Assembly (NCBI RefSeq): GCF_003062295.1
Contig: NZ_PYCN01000041.1
Span: 1-44,183 of the forward strand
Reading direction: 5' to 3'
Source of the DNA: Bradyrhizobium algeriense
GTDB taxonomy: Bacteria; Pseudomonadota; Alphaproteobacteria; Rhizobiales; Xanthobacteraceae
Length of the DNA: 44,183 bases
Position numbers and translations under genes: made by a program. Positions 1 through 7,836 of this stretch are shown here, in pieces. Under the pieces are notes generated by a model. That model was not told where the DNA came from, did no database searches, and saw nothing but the letters and a program-made list of their open reading frames with translations. Each line of letters starts with the position of its first letter. Within the stretch, counting starts at the first letter, position 1.

Positions 1-445
1 GATGGCCGAACAGGATCAGCATGCCATCACCAATGTAGCGACTGATGGTGCCGCCATATTTCCGGACGATCGCCGCGACGCCATCGCGGTATGCGGCAAT
101 GGTTTCTCGTAAATCTTCCGGATCGAGTTGTGCCGCAAGCGCCGTCGAACCGACGAGGTCGCAGAACATCACTGTGAGCTGACGGCGCTCCGCGGATGAA
201 CTTGGCGCCGGTGGAAAGATCAGCGGTTCTGATACCCGCGGTACGGAGCACACCGCCCGTCCCGCCGCTACCGATACTCGCGCCGCTCCTATCGGCATCA
301 GCGGGGCGCCGCAGTCGCCACAGAATCTCTTGCCCGACGGGTTCTCGGACCCGCATGCGGCGCAGCGCACAGATAGCGGCCTGCCACAGTCGCGGCAGAT
401 GTCGTGACCGTCAGGGTTGGCGCTGCCGCAGCTCGGGCACTCCAT
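1..445 (-). CDS. Class III adenylate/guanylate cyclase with N-terminal zinc ribbon (5' part, runs off left edge)
   Basis: The minus-strand reading frame from ATG at 445 begins with a double zinc-ribbon: CPSCGS, CRDCGR, CAACGS and CGDCGA pairs within the first ~50 residues. A short linker follows, then the start of a class III nucleotide cyclase catalytic domain: ERRQLTVMFCDLVGST carries the first metal-binding Asp and YIGDGMLILFGH the second. The rest of the cyclase domain and whatever follows it (in this family usually an AAA ATPase plus TPRs) lie beyond the window. The predicted activity is conversion of ATP to cAMP in the cytosol. AGGTG lies a few bases upstream of the ATG. The gene is divergent from the large cyclase at 1067, so the 620-bp interval between them should contain both promoters. 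The family call is firm from the motifs; the C-terminal architecture is unseen. Confidence 0.82.
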   Translation of the reverse strand, partial: MECPSCGSANPDGHDICRDCGRPLSVRCAACGSENPSGKRFCGDCGAPLMPIGAARVSVAAGRAVCSVPRVSEPLIFPPAPSSSAERRQLTVMFCDLVGSTALAAQLDPEDLRETIAAYRDGVAAIVRKYGGTISRYIGDGMLILFGH

Positions 446-651
446 GCCGCACCTGATCTGTTGCTGACCAACCTGAGCTCTCGTCGGTTGTCTTCAAGAG
501 ACGACGCCGAGAGCGTGGGTAGGCACGATGGTCAGTTTTCCTGAAAGTCTCCCTATGCATTTCGATTTTATCACATCGCCTCCGGCTGATTGTGAACTGG
601 GTCACAAGGGAAGGATGTTGCGTCTCTTCGCCTCGGCCTCATGTCTCTTCT

Positions 652-766
652 GGGTTCAATCGCGTCACTTTGGTCGTCGGCCTACTACTTCCGGTCTTTC
701 CCTGTAAACAGACGTCGTCGGGGCCAGTGAGCATGTATCAAAAGTGCTAATCGGAAATCGCACAGC
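652..766 (+). repeat. Dispersed ~110-bp intergenic repeat, copy 1
   Basis: This copy contains the four conserved blocks of the family in order: TCAATCGCGTCACTTTGG, CTACTTCCGGTCTTTCCC, GTAAACAGACGTCGTC and GCATGTATCAAAAGTGCTAA. The remainder of the gene-free stretch 446-1066 between two divergent cyclase genes shows nothing else I recognise; promoters for both genes must lie here. Confidence 0.7.
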
Positions 767-1066
767 AGGTGAGTCGTGCACTCACAGCGAGAGGCTCACT
801 TGACTGAAATCGACATTGTAGCCGAGAAACGAAGAACGCAGGCGGACCGGAAACGGTGGAGAAGATTGGGCGGCACTGCACAAAGGTTGTGGGCTTAACC
901 GTCCAACAGTTTCAAACTATGAAAGCTCGAGTGTTGGTTGCAGATTGCGCCGTCCTGCCCATTTGGACCTAATTCGTTGCGCGTGCGCTCTTTCTTCGTG
1001 CGTAATACATTGTGTAGTACTAAATTCCCCCAGGGACCGAGAACTGAGCGGGGAGGCGCCAATACC

Positions 1067-4000
1067 ATGAGAGGCGTCACGGAGTGGCTCGAGTCAATCG
1101 GCTTATCAGAGTACGCCCAGCGCTTCGCCGAAAACGGCATTGACCTCTCGGTCGTGCGCGACCTGACAGATCAGGACCTAAGGGAGCTGGGCGTCCTGCT
1201 AGGTCATCGTCGCAAGCTACTGCGTGCCATCGCAGAGCTTGATGACGCAGCTAGGTCTAAACCGGCGAAAACAACGACCGGACCAAGGCGACCGGATGAA
1301 GGCGAGCGGCGCCACCTTACAGTGATGTTTTGTGACTTGGTTGGCTCCACAGCCCTTTCTGCGCGGTTGGACCCGGAGGACATGCGCACGCTGATTGGCG
1401 CCTATCACACCTGCATCACAGACGTCATAAGCCGCTATCAAGGGAAGATTGCTCGCTACATGGGTGACGGTGTCTTGGTCTATTTCGGCTATCCGCAAGC
1501 ACATGAGGATGATGCCGAGCAGGCTGTGCGCGCCGCACTCGCACTCATTCATGCTGTGGCGAGCATCCGGAATGCCGCTGCGGCGCTGCAGGTTCGCGTC
1601 GGCATTGCGACGGGCACTGTGGTCGTAACCGAGCTTCTGATTGAGAATATTCCGGCAGAGCAAGCGGTTGTTGGCGAGACGCCGAACCTCGCCGCGCGCC
1701 TACAAACGATGGCCGAGCCAGAGACTGTGTTGATCTGCGCGAGCACGCGCCGGCTTACCGGGGGAGAGTTTCATTACCGCGACCTCGGTCCAGTCGCACT
1801 GAAAGGCTGGGCGGAGCCGGTCCGGGTCTATCAGGTGCTGGAGATGAGCGGTGTAGAAAGCCACTTCGAGGCCATGCACACCACCAAGCTGCCGCCGCTG
1901 GTCGGGCGCGACGAGGAAATAGAGTTGCTGTTACGCCGCTGGCGACAAGCTATACAGGAAGAAGGCCGGGTGGTGACCCTTACGGGAGAGCCGGGTATTG
2001 GCAAGTCACACATTGCGTCGGCGCTTAATGAGCGGCTCCAGGCCGAATCACACATTACCCTTCGCTATTTCTGCTCTGAGCATCATACCCACAGCGCATT
2101 GTTCCCATTCATCAGCCAGCTCGAGCGTGCTGCCGGGTTCAAGCACAGCGACTTACCCAACGAGAGGCTATGCAAGCTCGACGCTCTACTCGCGCAATCC
2201 ACACACGATCCCGAACACCTGGCGGTTCTCGCCAATTTGTTGGCGCTGCCAACCGATGATCACTACAGACTGCTGGACCTCACTCCACAAAAGCGCAAGG
2301 AGAAGACCTTTGCGGCACTATTGGCCCAGCTCGATGGGTTAGTGGCGCAGCAGCCGGTTTTACTCATTTTCGAAGATGTACACTGGATTGACCCAACGTC
2401 GCTTGAGCTGCTCGCAGCTACTGTGGAGCACGTGCCGCAGCTTCGGGCGCTGGTGCTGATCACGGCAAGACCCCAATTCACGCTCCCTTGGCCGAGTTAT
2501 CCCCACACCACAACAATCCCGCTCACCCGCCTTGGCCGGCGCGACGGCGCAGCGCTGGTCTTGCGGTTGACCGGCGGCAAAACACTCCCGAAGGAGGTAA
2601 TGGAGCGCATTCTCGCACACACCGATGGGGTGCCGCTATTCGTCGAGGAACTAACGAAGATGGTGCTGGAAGGCGGGTTGTTGCAGGAGCGGGACGGCGA
2701 ATATGTTCTTGAGGGTCCCTTACCGTCATTGGCGATCCCAACCACGTTGCAGGCTTCGTTAATGGCTCGCCTTGATCGATTGTCGCCGGTGCGGGACGTC
2801 GCCCAAATCGGAGCCGTCGCGGGTCGCGAATTCCACTACGAACTTGTGAGCGCCGTCGCCGGGCTGCCGAAGCAGCGATTGGACGAGGCGCTTGATCAGT
2901 TAGTGCGCTCGGAACTGATATTCTGCCGGGGCGAAATTCCACACGCGGTTTACACCTTCAAACACGCGCTGGTGCGGGACGCCGCGTATGAGGGGCTCCT
3001 AAAGAGCCGCCGCGTGCATCTGCACGCCGCTATTGCGAAGGCGCTGGATCAGCAATTCCCTGAAATCGTGCAAACTCAGCCCGAGACTATTGCGTACCAC
3101 TACACACAGGCGAGAAACTACGAAACGGCCGTACACTACTGGCACGAGGCAGGTAAACGATCCGCGGCTCGTTCGGCGCACAACGAAGCGGTCGGTCATC
3201 TGAAACAAGGATTGAATCAGATTCCAAATATCGACGACCCGATGCTATGCGCCAAATCGGAGTTGCTCCTTCAGACGTCGCTCGGCAACTCCCTTCGTGC
3301 GATCAAAGGTTGGAGCACTGACAGTGTCAAGCATGCGTACACGCGAGCACTTCACCTGTGCAAAGAGACTGGTCTCGACGAGCTTATCTCGCCCGCGGTC
3401 TTTGGTTTATGGACGTGGAATTTTGTTCACGCATCGCTTGGTGAAGCTCAGGCCCTTGCTGAGCATTTGCTGAATAGCGCCGAGAACGCGGACAACTCGG
3501 TTTGCAAGGTTCTTGCCCATGAAGCCTTAGGGTTTACCCTGTTTGCACAGGGAAAATTTGCCGATGCCCACGCGGAGCTAGAACGCAGTATTGGCCTCTG
3601 TGAAGACAGTAAGGCTGCAGCATATATTGACCTGTCAGCGCAAGATCCCCGAGTTCATGTAAGATTATACGACGGCATGGCACTTTGTCTGCTCGGCTAT
3701 CCAGATCGGGCGCTACGAATTTGCACGGAGGCTCGCCGATACGCAGATGTATCTCAACATCCGTTCAGTGAAGCAATCGCACGAACGATAAGCCTTCGCG
3801 TGCATCAGCTTCGCGGCGATGTTGCCGCTGTTGCAGACCAGGCAAACGCTGTCATCGCATTCTGCGAAGAGCATGAGTTTGTGCACTATCTGGCCATGGC
3901 TTTGATTTTGCGTGGATGGGCAAATACCTACCAAGGTGAATTTGAGAAAGGCATTGCCGAGGTTCAAGAAGGCTTGGAACAAGAGCGGGCCACTGGCGCG

Positions 4001-4411
4001 CTAATATTTGAGTCTTATGCTTTGGGGTTACTGGCGGATGCATGCCTAAAGAACAAACGCTACGGGCAAGCGCTCGACTTTTTGAAACAGGCGCAATTGA
4101 GGCTCAATACAGAGAACTCCGAACGCTTTTACGCGGCCGAAATATATCGTTTGCTCGGTGAAACGTACCTGCGATCGAACCAAAATCTGGATCAGGCGGA
4201 GCATTACTTTTGCGAAGGTCTTAAGGTTGCGCGCGAACAGAAAGCCAAATACTTTGAACTTAGACTTTGTCTGAGCATGTGTGACCTGTACAAGCTGAGA
4301 CAAGACGACAACAGGTGTTACTTACAACTTGGCGAGGTTTACGCATCCTTTAGTGAAGGTTTTGACACCACTGACCTGGTCAGAGCCAAGGCAAGATTGA
4401 AAAGCGCTTAG
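1067..4411 (+). CDS. SAM domain / class III cyclase / AAA ATPase / TPR signalling protein
   Basis: A protein of 1114 residues. Residues ~1-62 form a SAM domain (MRGVTEWLESIGLSEYAQRF, ending in HRRKLLRAI). Residues ~75-255 form a class III cyclase with both metal Asps (FCDLVGST and YMGDGVLVYFGYP) and the NLAARL transition-state segment. An AAA/STAND ATPase follows: P-loop GEPGIGKS near residue 307 and Walker B-like VLLIFEDVHWID. The C-terminal ~450 residues are alpha-helical TPR-like repeats. It is probably a cytosolic cAMP-forming signal integrator whose output is gated by the ATPase/TPR module; no ligand can be named. I chose ATG 1067, 129 bases inside the longest frame, because GGGAGG stands 10 bases upstream and the SAM domain starts exactly there. 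It is monocistronic, followed by a dispersed repeat. Confidence 0.88.
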   Translation: MRGVTEWLESIGLSEYAQRFAENGIDLSVVRDLTDQDLRELGVLLGHRRKLLRAIAELDDAARSKPAKTTTGPRRPDEGERRHLTVMFCDLVGSTALSARLDPEDMRTLIGAYHTCITDVISRYQGKIARYMGDGVLVYFGYPQAHEDDAEQAVRAALALIHAVASIRNAAAALQVRVGIATGTVVVTELLIENIPAEQAVVGETPNLAARLQTMAEPETVLICASTRRLTGGEFHYRDLGPVALKGWAEPVRVYQVLEMSGVESHFEAMHTTKLPPLVGRDEEIELLLRRWRQAIQEEGRVVTLTGEPGIGKSHIASALNERLQAESHITLRYFCSEHHTHSALFPFISQLERAAGFKHSDLPNERLCKLDALLAQSTHDPEHLAVLANLLALPTDDHYRLLDLTPQKRKEKTFAALLAQLDGLVAQQPVLLIFEDVHWIDPTSLELLAATVEHVPQLRALVLITARPQFTLPWPSYPHTTTIPLTRLGRRDGAALVLRLTGGKTLPKEVMERILAHTDGVPLFVEELTKMVLEGGLLQERDGEYVLEGPLPSLAIPTTLQASLMARLDRLSPVRDVAQIGAVAGREFHYELVSAVAGLPKQRLDEALDQLVRSELIFCRGEIPHAVYTFKHALVRDAAYEGLLKSRRVHLHAAIAKALDQQFPEIVQTQPETIAYHYTQARNYETAVHYWHEAGKRSAARSAHNEAVGHLKQGLNQIPNIDDPMLCAKSELLLQTSLGNSLRAIKGWSTDSVKHAYTRALHLCKETGLDELISPAVFGLWTWNFVHASLGEAQALAEHLLNSAENADNSVCKVLAHEALGFTLFAQGKFADAHAELERSIGLCEDSKAAAYIDLSAQDPRVHVRLYDGMALCLLGYPDRALRICTEARRYADVSQHPFSEAIARTISLRVHQLRGDVAAVADQANAVIAFCEEHEFVHYLAMALILRGWANTYQGEFEKGIAEVQEGLEQERATGALIFESYALGLLADACLKNKRYGQALDFLKQAQLRLNTENSERFYAAEIYRLLGETYLRSNQNLDQAEHYFCEGLKVAREQKAKYFELRLCLSMCDLYKLRQDDNRCYLQLGEVYASFSEGFDTTDLVRAKARLKSA

Positions 4412-4558
4412 CCGGCCACACCCCGCGATCATCCGCCGCCAGCACCGCTGCCAGTCGCCGTTCGACGCGCTCGCCGCTCAAGACGCAGCTCGGCCCGAAA
4501 AATCGAGTGCAGCTTAGTAGAAAACGGGCTGATGTCCGACTAAGCCCGATGTCCGAAA

Positions 4559-4672
4559 TGGGTCAATCGCGTCATTTTGGCTCTCGGCCGGCTACTTCCG
4601 CTCTTCGCCGCCTGGAAGCGGATGTCGTAATGGCCGTCGTCATGTCTCAAAGGCGCCAGTAGGCGACGTTTG
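4559..4672 (+). repeat. Dispersed ~110-bp intergenic repeat, copy 2
   Basis: Full copy: GGTCAATCGCGTCATTTTGG, CTACTTCCGCTCTTC, AAGCGGATGTCGT, CATGTCTCAAAGGCGCCA. TCCGCT and AGCGGA could pair as a small stem. It occupies most of the gene-free stretch 4412-4771 between the ends of two converging genes. Just before it (4530-4558) lie two short GATGTCCG motifs that may be an eroded additional copy. Confidence 0.75.
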
Positions 4673-4771
4673 GCCTAAACTGAAAGAGGCTTCAGCCCTT
4701 ACGTCTACCCGAGATATCTTGAAAAAGCGGTGCAGTTGGCAACCGTCATCCAAAGCGGCACGGCAACCGGC

Positions 4772-5482
4772 TTAGTTCGAATTTTCGGAGCTTAGAGTGA
4801 CTTGCAGCCTTTCCGCCACTAGCGCCTGGAGTCGCCATAGCGACTCGTCGTGAATGCCCAGTTCTTCTAATCGGAACACAGTTTCTCTGAGGTATTCTGC
4901 GCAGGAGCCCCAATGTCCCGCAGCTGATGCCAGAATGTTGGCGGCCTCTTCTAACGCCAACGTCCCAGAGTAGTGCGGGCTTTCGCGGTTTACCACGATA
5001 CTGAGAGCCCGGATCGGACCTTCATCCGTTTCAGCTGTCATCCAACGCGGTACGTTCGCCGCTGGTTTGACCATCATCTCGCGCCGAAATAGGGCATTCA
5101 GGCTCGCCGAGACCTGATCGGGAGGGAGCTTAAAGATCATGCCTTTGCAGCTGCCGCCGCGATCAAGGGCAAGCATCAATCCCGGCTTATCGCGGGTGCC
5201 GCGAAAGCGGGCCACCCGATAGCAAAACGCCCGATGCCATCCCCGAACTGTAGCTATCCGGCTTTCGCTAAATTCACATACCGGCTTCCAGAGAAGCGAG
5301 CCATAGCCAAAGAGCCAGACATCACTAGGTGGTGCGTGTGCGAGAACGTTGCCTATGGCCGCGTCGTAATCTTCATCGGTCATGTAGACCGCGCCGGGGC
5401 TCGGGCCTGCATCCTCGACCACGCGCGTGGTGCGTGCCACAAGATCGAGTGTGAGCGCCATCTCTCGAAGCGTTGTCGGCAT
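4772..5482 (-). CDS. ChaC-like gamma-glutamylcyclotransferase
   Basis: A protein of 236 residues in the ChaC family, which cleaves the gamma-glutamyl bond of glutathione to give 5-oxoproline and Cys-Gly in the cytosol. The hallmark substrate loop VWLFGYGSLLWKP is at residues ~55-67. The presumed catalytic acid is Glu135 in FRREMMVKP, and a typical C-terminal segment (HDESLWRLQALVAERL) is present. The N-terminal ~45 residues before the fold are an extension typical of proteobacterial ChaC proteins. Start ATG 5482 is preceded by GAGGGA at about 7 bases. It is transcribed away from the flavoprotein gene 276 bp upstream and appears to be single. A role in thiol or redox homeostasis is inferred from the family, not from neighbours. 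Confidence 0.87.
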   Translation of the reverse strand: MPTTLREMALTLDLVARTTRVVEDAGPSPGAVYMTDEDYDAAIGNVLAHAPPSDVWLFGYGSLLWKPVCEFSESRIATVRGWHRAFCYRVARFRGTRDKPGLMLALDRGGSCKGMIFKLPPDQVSASLNALFRREMMVKPAANVPRWMTAETDEGPIRALSIVVNRESPHYSGTLALEEAANILASAAGHWGSCAEYLRETVFRLEELGIHDESLWRLQALVAERLQVTLSSENSN

Positions 5483-5615
5483 AAAGCTGTCCCTCTGGAG
5501 AGGCGATGAAAACTACTGCATTTTGCTTCAGCTTAGCGGATATGGAATAAGGCGCATACTAGACCTCCTTGGAGCTGATCGGAATCTACAGAAGGCAGTG
5601 AATTCCGGCAGTGTT

Positions 5616-5645
5616 CCTGTCATAGGCAGGGCCTTCCGTGACAGG
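5616..5645. promoter_or_regulatory. 7-bp inverted repeat upstream of the chaC-like gene
   Basis: CCTGTCA at 5616-5622 and TGACAGG at 5639-5645 are perfect complements 16 bases apart. The pair lies between the stop of the flavoprotein gene and the start of the chaC-like gene. It could be an operator half-site pair, or a weak terminator for the flavoprotein gene. There is no T-run, so the operator reading is slightly preferred; neither is established. Confidence 0.25.
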
Positions 5646-5758
5646 CCGGAGCGAACCTCACGCGACAAAGCGCGCGATTTGCAAGACGCCGCGTCCGCAC
5701 TCGCTAACGTCTCCTTCGTGCCAAGAAGCAGACAAATGCGGTATCGGTCTTCCCGAGC

Positions 5759-7153
5759 CTATATGGGCCGATCGAGTTCGGCGACAAGCCGTGCTAAGCT
5801 TGCTGCAGCCCGCGGACGGGCTTCGCGCAGGCGCTCAAGAATGCGTATCCCTTCGGGACTCGATGCCGCGCCGGTATCTGGGAATCCGGCGCCTGATAGC
5901 CTGTGCTCGGCGATCCATGTACGCAGCGCTTTTTCGGCCGCCCATCGCTTTGCATTACGCAAATCCGAGAGCATATTCCTAAGCCAATCCGCAGCGACGT
6001 CTGGCGTCGAAATCGGCGCACAAAGATCGTTCTTGATCACGTCATCGTCATAGACCGCTTCGGCATGTGCGATGAAGGCCGCGCTGAAACTGTAACGCCC
6101 GACGCGCAACAATTGGAGCGTGATCTGATCGCCATTGAAGACCGGAACTGGAGGGCGTCTGCTGAATGCCTTCGCGGTACAATCCACGTAGAGGTCGTCC
6201 GGCGCAGCATCGACAGTGCCTTCATCAAGGACAATCGCATCGCGCTCGATCCGCCTAACACGTCCTTTGCGAACTACGTCCTTGATAGTGCTCAGCGCTT
6301 CCACTTCGAGGATCGAGAGCGTGGCGCCGCGAAACCCGGTCGGCCGCACAGTCCGATCGATGCGTAACATCTGACCTCTTCGTTCCAGCCGCTCGAAGAG
6401 ATCCGCGACCGAGGTGGCTTCGGCCGCCGCCTCCAACCTGTCGGCCATTCCGCCGGCTGTGCGCTCGAAAAAGGCGTCGCCGGGCTGAGTCGCGTCGCGA
6501 TTTTGCACCCAGGAATCTCGTGGTACGATCCATCGGATATTTTCCGGCCGAACGCCCATCTGCAGCAGCCAGGTTCCGACATCCATCGCTGTTTTGCCGC
6601 CGCCCAAGATAACGTAGCGTTGGTGCCCGGGCGCGGAAATCGGCAGCAGGTTGGGCGTTACGAGTTTGACGCCTTCGGCGACTCGAAAGGAGGGGGTGTG
6701 CGTCGAGGGCACCTGGGTGTTCAAGAACGTAGCGTGCACGAGTCTCTTGCTAAACGCCATCTGCTGGATTGCGCCCGAGACGAGGGAAATGAATCGGCCG
6801 TCTCCCAGATGGTCACACATCGGAAAATACTGGACGCGACCCGAAGGCAGAAAACGTTCTTGCATCAGCCTGTCGAAATAGCTGACGATCTCCGGGCCAG
6901 AGGCCAGTTCATAATAACCCCGATTGAGGCTGGATACGTCGATGCGGTTGCTGCCGAGTTGACGCGATCCCACGCCATAGAACGCAGATGGCTGATGCAG
7001 CCGGACAAAGGAATAGGCGTCGTTCCAGTGGCCGCCCGGCATGTGATGCCGGTCGATGATACCAATGGTGGCATTGGTGTCGGTTAACAATTGGTCTGCG
7101 AAGCTCATGCCAGCGGTACCGCTGCCGATGATCAAATAATCGGTCGTCAACAT
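5759..7153 (-). CDS. FAD/NAD(P)-dependent oxidoreductase, flavin-monooxygenase-like
   Basis: A protein of 464 residues. The N-terminal dinucleotide-binding motif is YLIIGSGTAGMSFADQLL (GxGxxG at residues 10-15), and the acidic end of the second beta strand is IIDRHHMPGGHW. A second, NAD(P)-type Rossmann motif (VILGGGKTAMD) is near residue 185, as in flavin-containing monooxygenases and thioredoxin-reductase-like enzymes. The later segment LYVDCTA fits the third FAD contact of these folds. The substrate is unknown, and no partner reductase or regulator is adjacent. The protein is soluble, with no signal peptide. ATG 7153 is preceded by GGGAG about 9 bases upstream. It lies upstream of, and in the same direction as, the chaC-like gene, but the 276-bp gap argues against one operon. 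Confidence 0.8.
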   Translation of the reverse strand: MLTTDYLIIGSGTAGMSFADQLLTDTNATIGIIDRHHMPGGHWNDAYSFVRLHQPSAFYGVGSRQLGSNRIDVSSLNRGYYELASGPEIVSYFDRLMQERFLPSGRVQYFPMCDHLGDGRFISLVSGAIQQMAFSKRLVHATFLNTQVPSTHTPSFRVAEGVKLVTPNLLPISAPGHQRYVILGGGKTAMDVGTWLLQMGVRPENIRWIVPRDSWVQNRDATQPGDAFFERTAGGMADRLEAAAEATSVADLFERLERRGQMLRIDRTVRPTGFRGATLSILEVEALSTIKDVVRKGRVRRIERDAIVLDEGTVDAAPDDLYVDCTAKAFSRRPPVPVFNGDQITLQLLRVGRYSFSAAFIAHAEAVYDDDVIKNDLCAPISTPDVAADWLRNMLSDLRNAKRWAAEKALRTWIAEHRLSGAGFPDTGAASSPEGIRILERLREARPRAAASLARLVAELDRPI

Positions 7154-7836
7154 TGCTATTCTCCCGGCACCTATCCCCCAGTTATTGCCGCTATCTGGCT
7201 GCTTGTCTCTGCAATACGAAGCCCGGCAAGACCATGAGCGTCACCTTCGCTCGTGCTGCCAACCGCGGCGGAAATTATGTCGTAGTCGTCTGAGATTGGA
7301 AATGGGCGTGCGCGGAAAATCGCGTACACCTTGGGCTGGGAGTTCCGGGTCAATTACAGACCTTTGACGCGCCCACCGTCGAGGTCACGCTTTGTGGTCA
7401 TACTCGGACATCGCGACTTATCTGACGGACGTCCGTTCTACCCCAAAGTGCGGAAATTCAGCGACCATATCGGCAGGTCCGTTTCGTGCAAACTCCGGAC
7501 TCATGCACCACAGCAAACTACGCCCTCATTGGATCACGTCGCCGGCGCGGCTAACGCATGCGACGGGAGGCTCTGGGTCGAGCGCTGTCAGTGTCTCCAA
7601 ATTACGAAGCGTCCGGGCCGTGGATGGCTGCCGCACTCGCCGCGGGCAAGCACGTTGCCGCGCTGCCAAGGAATGAGATGAATTCCTTTCGTCGCATGCG
7701 CCCTCCCCCTCAGAGGACCACGCCTGTAGCTTTCGGTAACTCTCTGTTGGGCGAGCAACCTCGGGTTCCGTCACCGCCTGCCGGCTCCCGGTCCGCAGGC
7801 TGAGACAAGCTGCAGCATTGCTGCTAGATTTGAGCA
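7154..7836. other. Gene-free interval with decayed repeat and gene remnants
   Basis: This ~680-bp stretch carries no convincing intact gene. From 7346 there are fragments resembling the dispersed repeat (GGTCAATTACAG, ACTTATCTGACGG, CGTTCTACCCC). They are followed at 7480-7520 by sequence resembling the region just downstream of PF04392 genes elsewhere in the window (a CTCATGCACCACAGC motif recurs near 23341). A fossil PF04392 3' end follows at 7526-7603. A 60-codon minus-strand frame at 7171-7353 starts with TTG, has no ribosome-binding site and I could not assign it. The promoter of the histidine-kinase operon should be in 7604-7836. Confidence 0.45.
7526..7603 (-). pseudogene. Fossil 3' end of an ABC_sub_bind (PF04392) gene
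   Basis: The minus-strand translation ends NLETLTALDPEPP...SRAGDVIQ-stop. It aligns without gaps to the C-terminus of the intact genes further right (NMKTAKALGLTVPP...VRADEVIE-stop). Nucleotide similarity (GGATCACGTCGCCGGCGCGG against CGATCACCTCGTCGGCGCGG) is also obvious. Upstream of these ~25 codons the frame has no family similarity, so only the 3' tip survives. Confidence 0.6.

Noticed and set aside
7171..7353. 60-codon minus-strand frame near the flavoprotein gene
   Set aside because: TTG start without ribosome-binding site and no recognised family.
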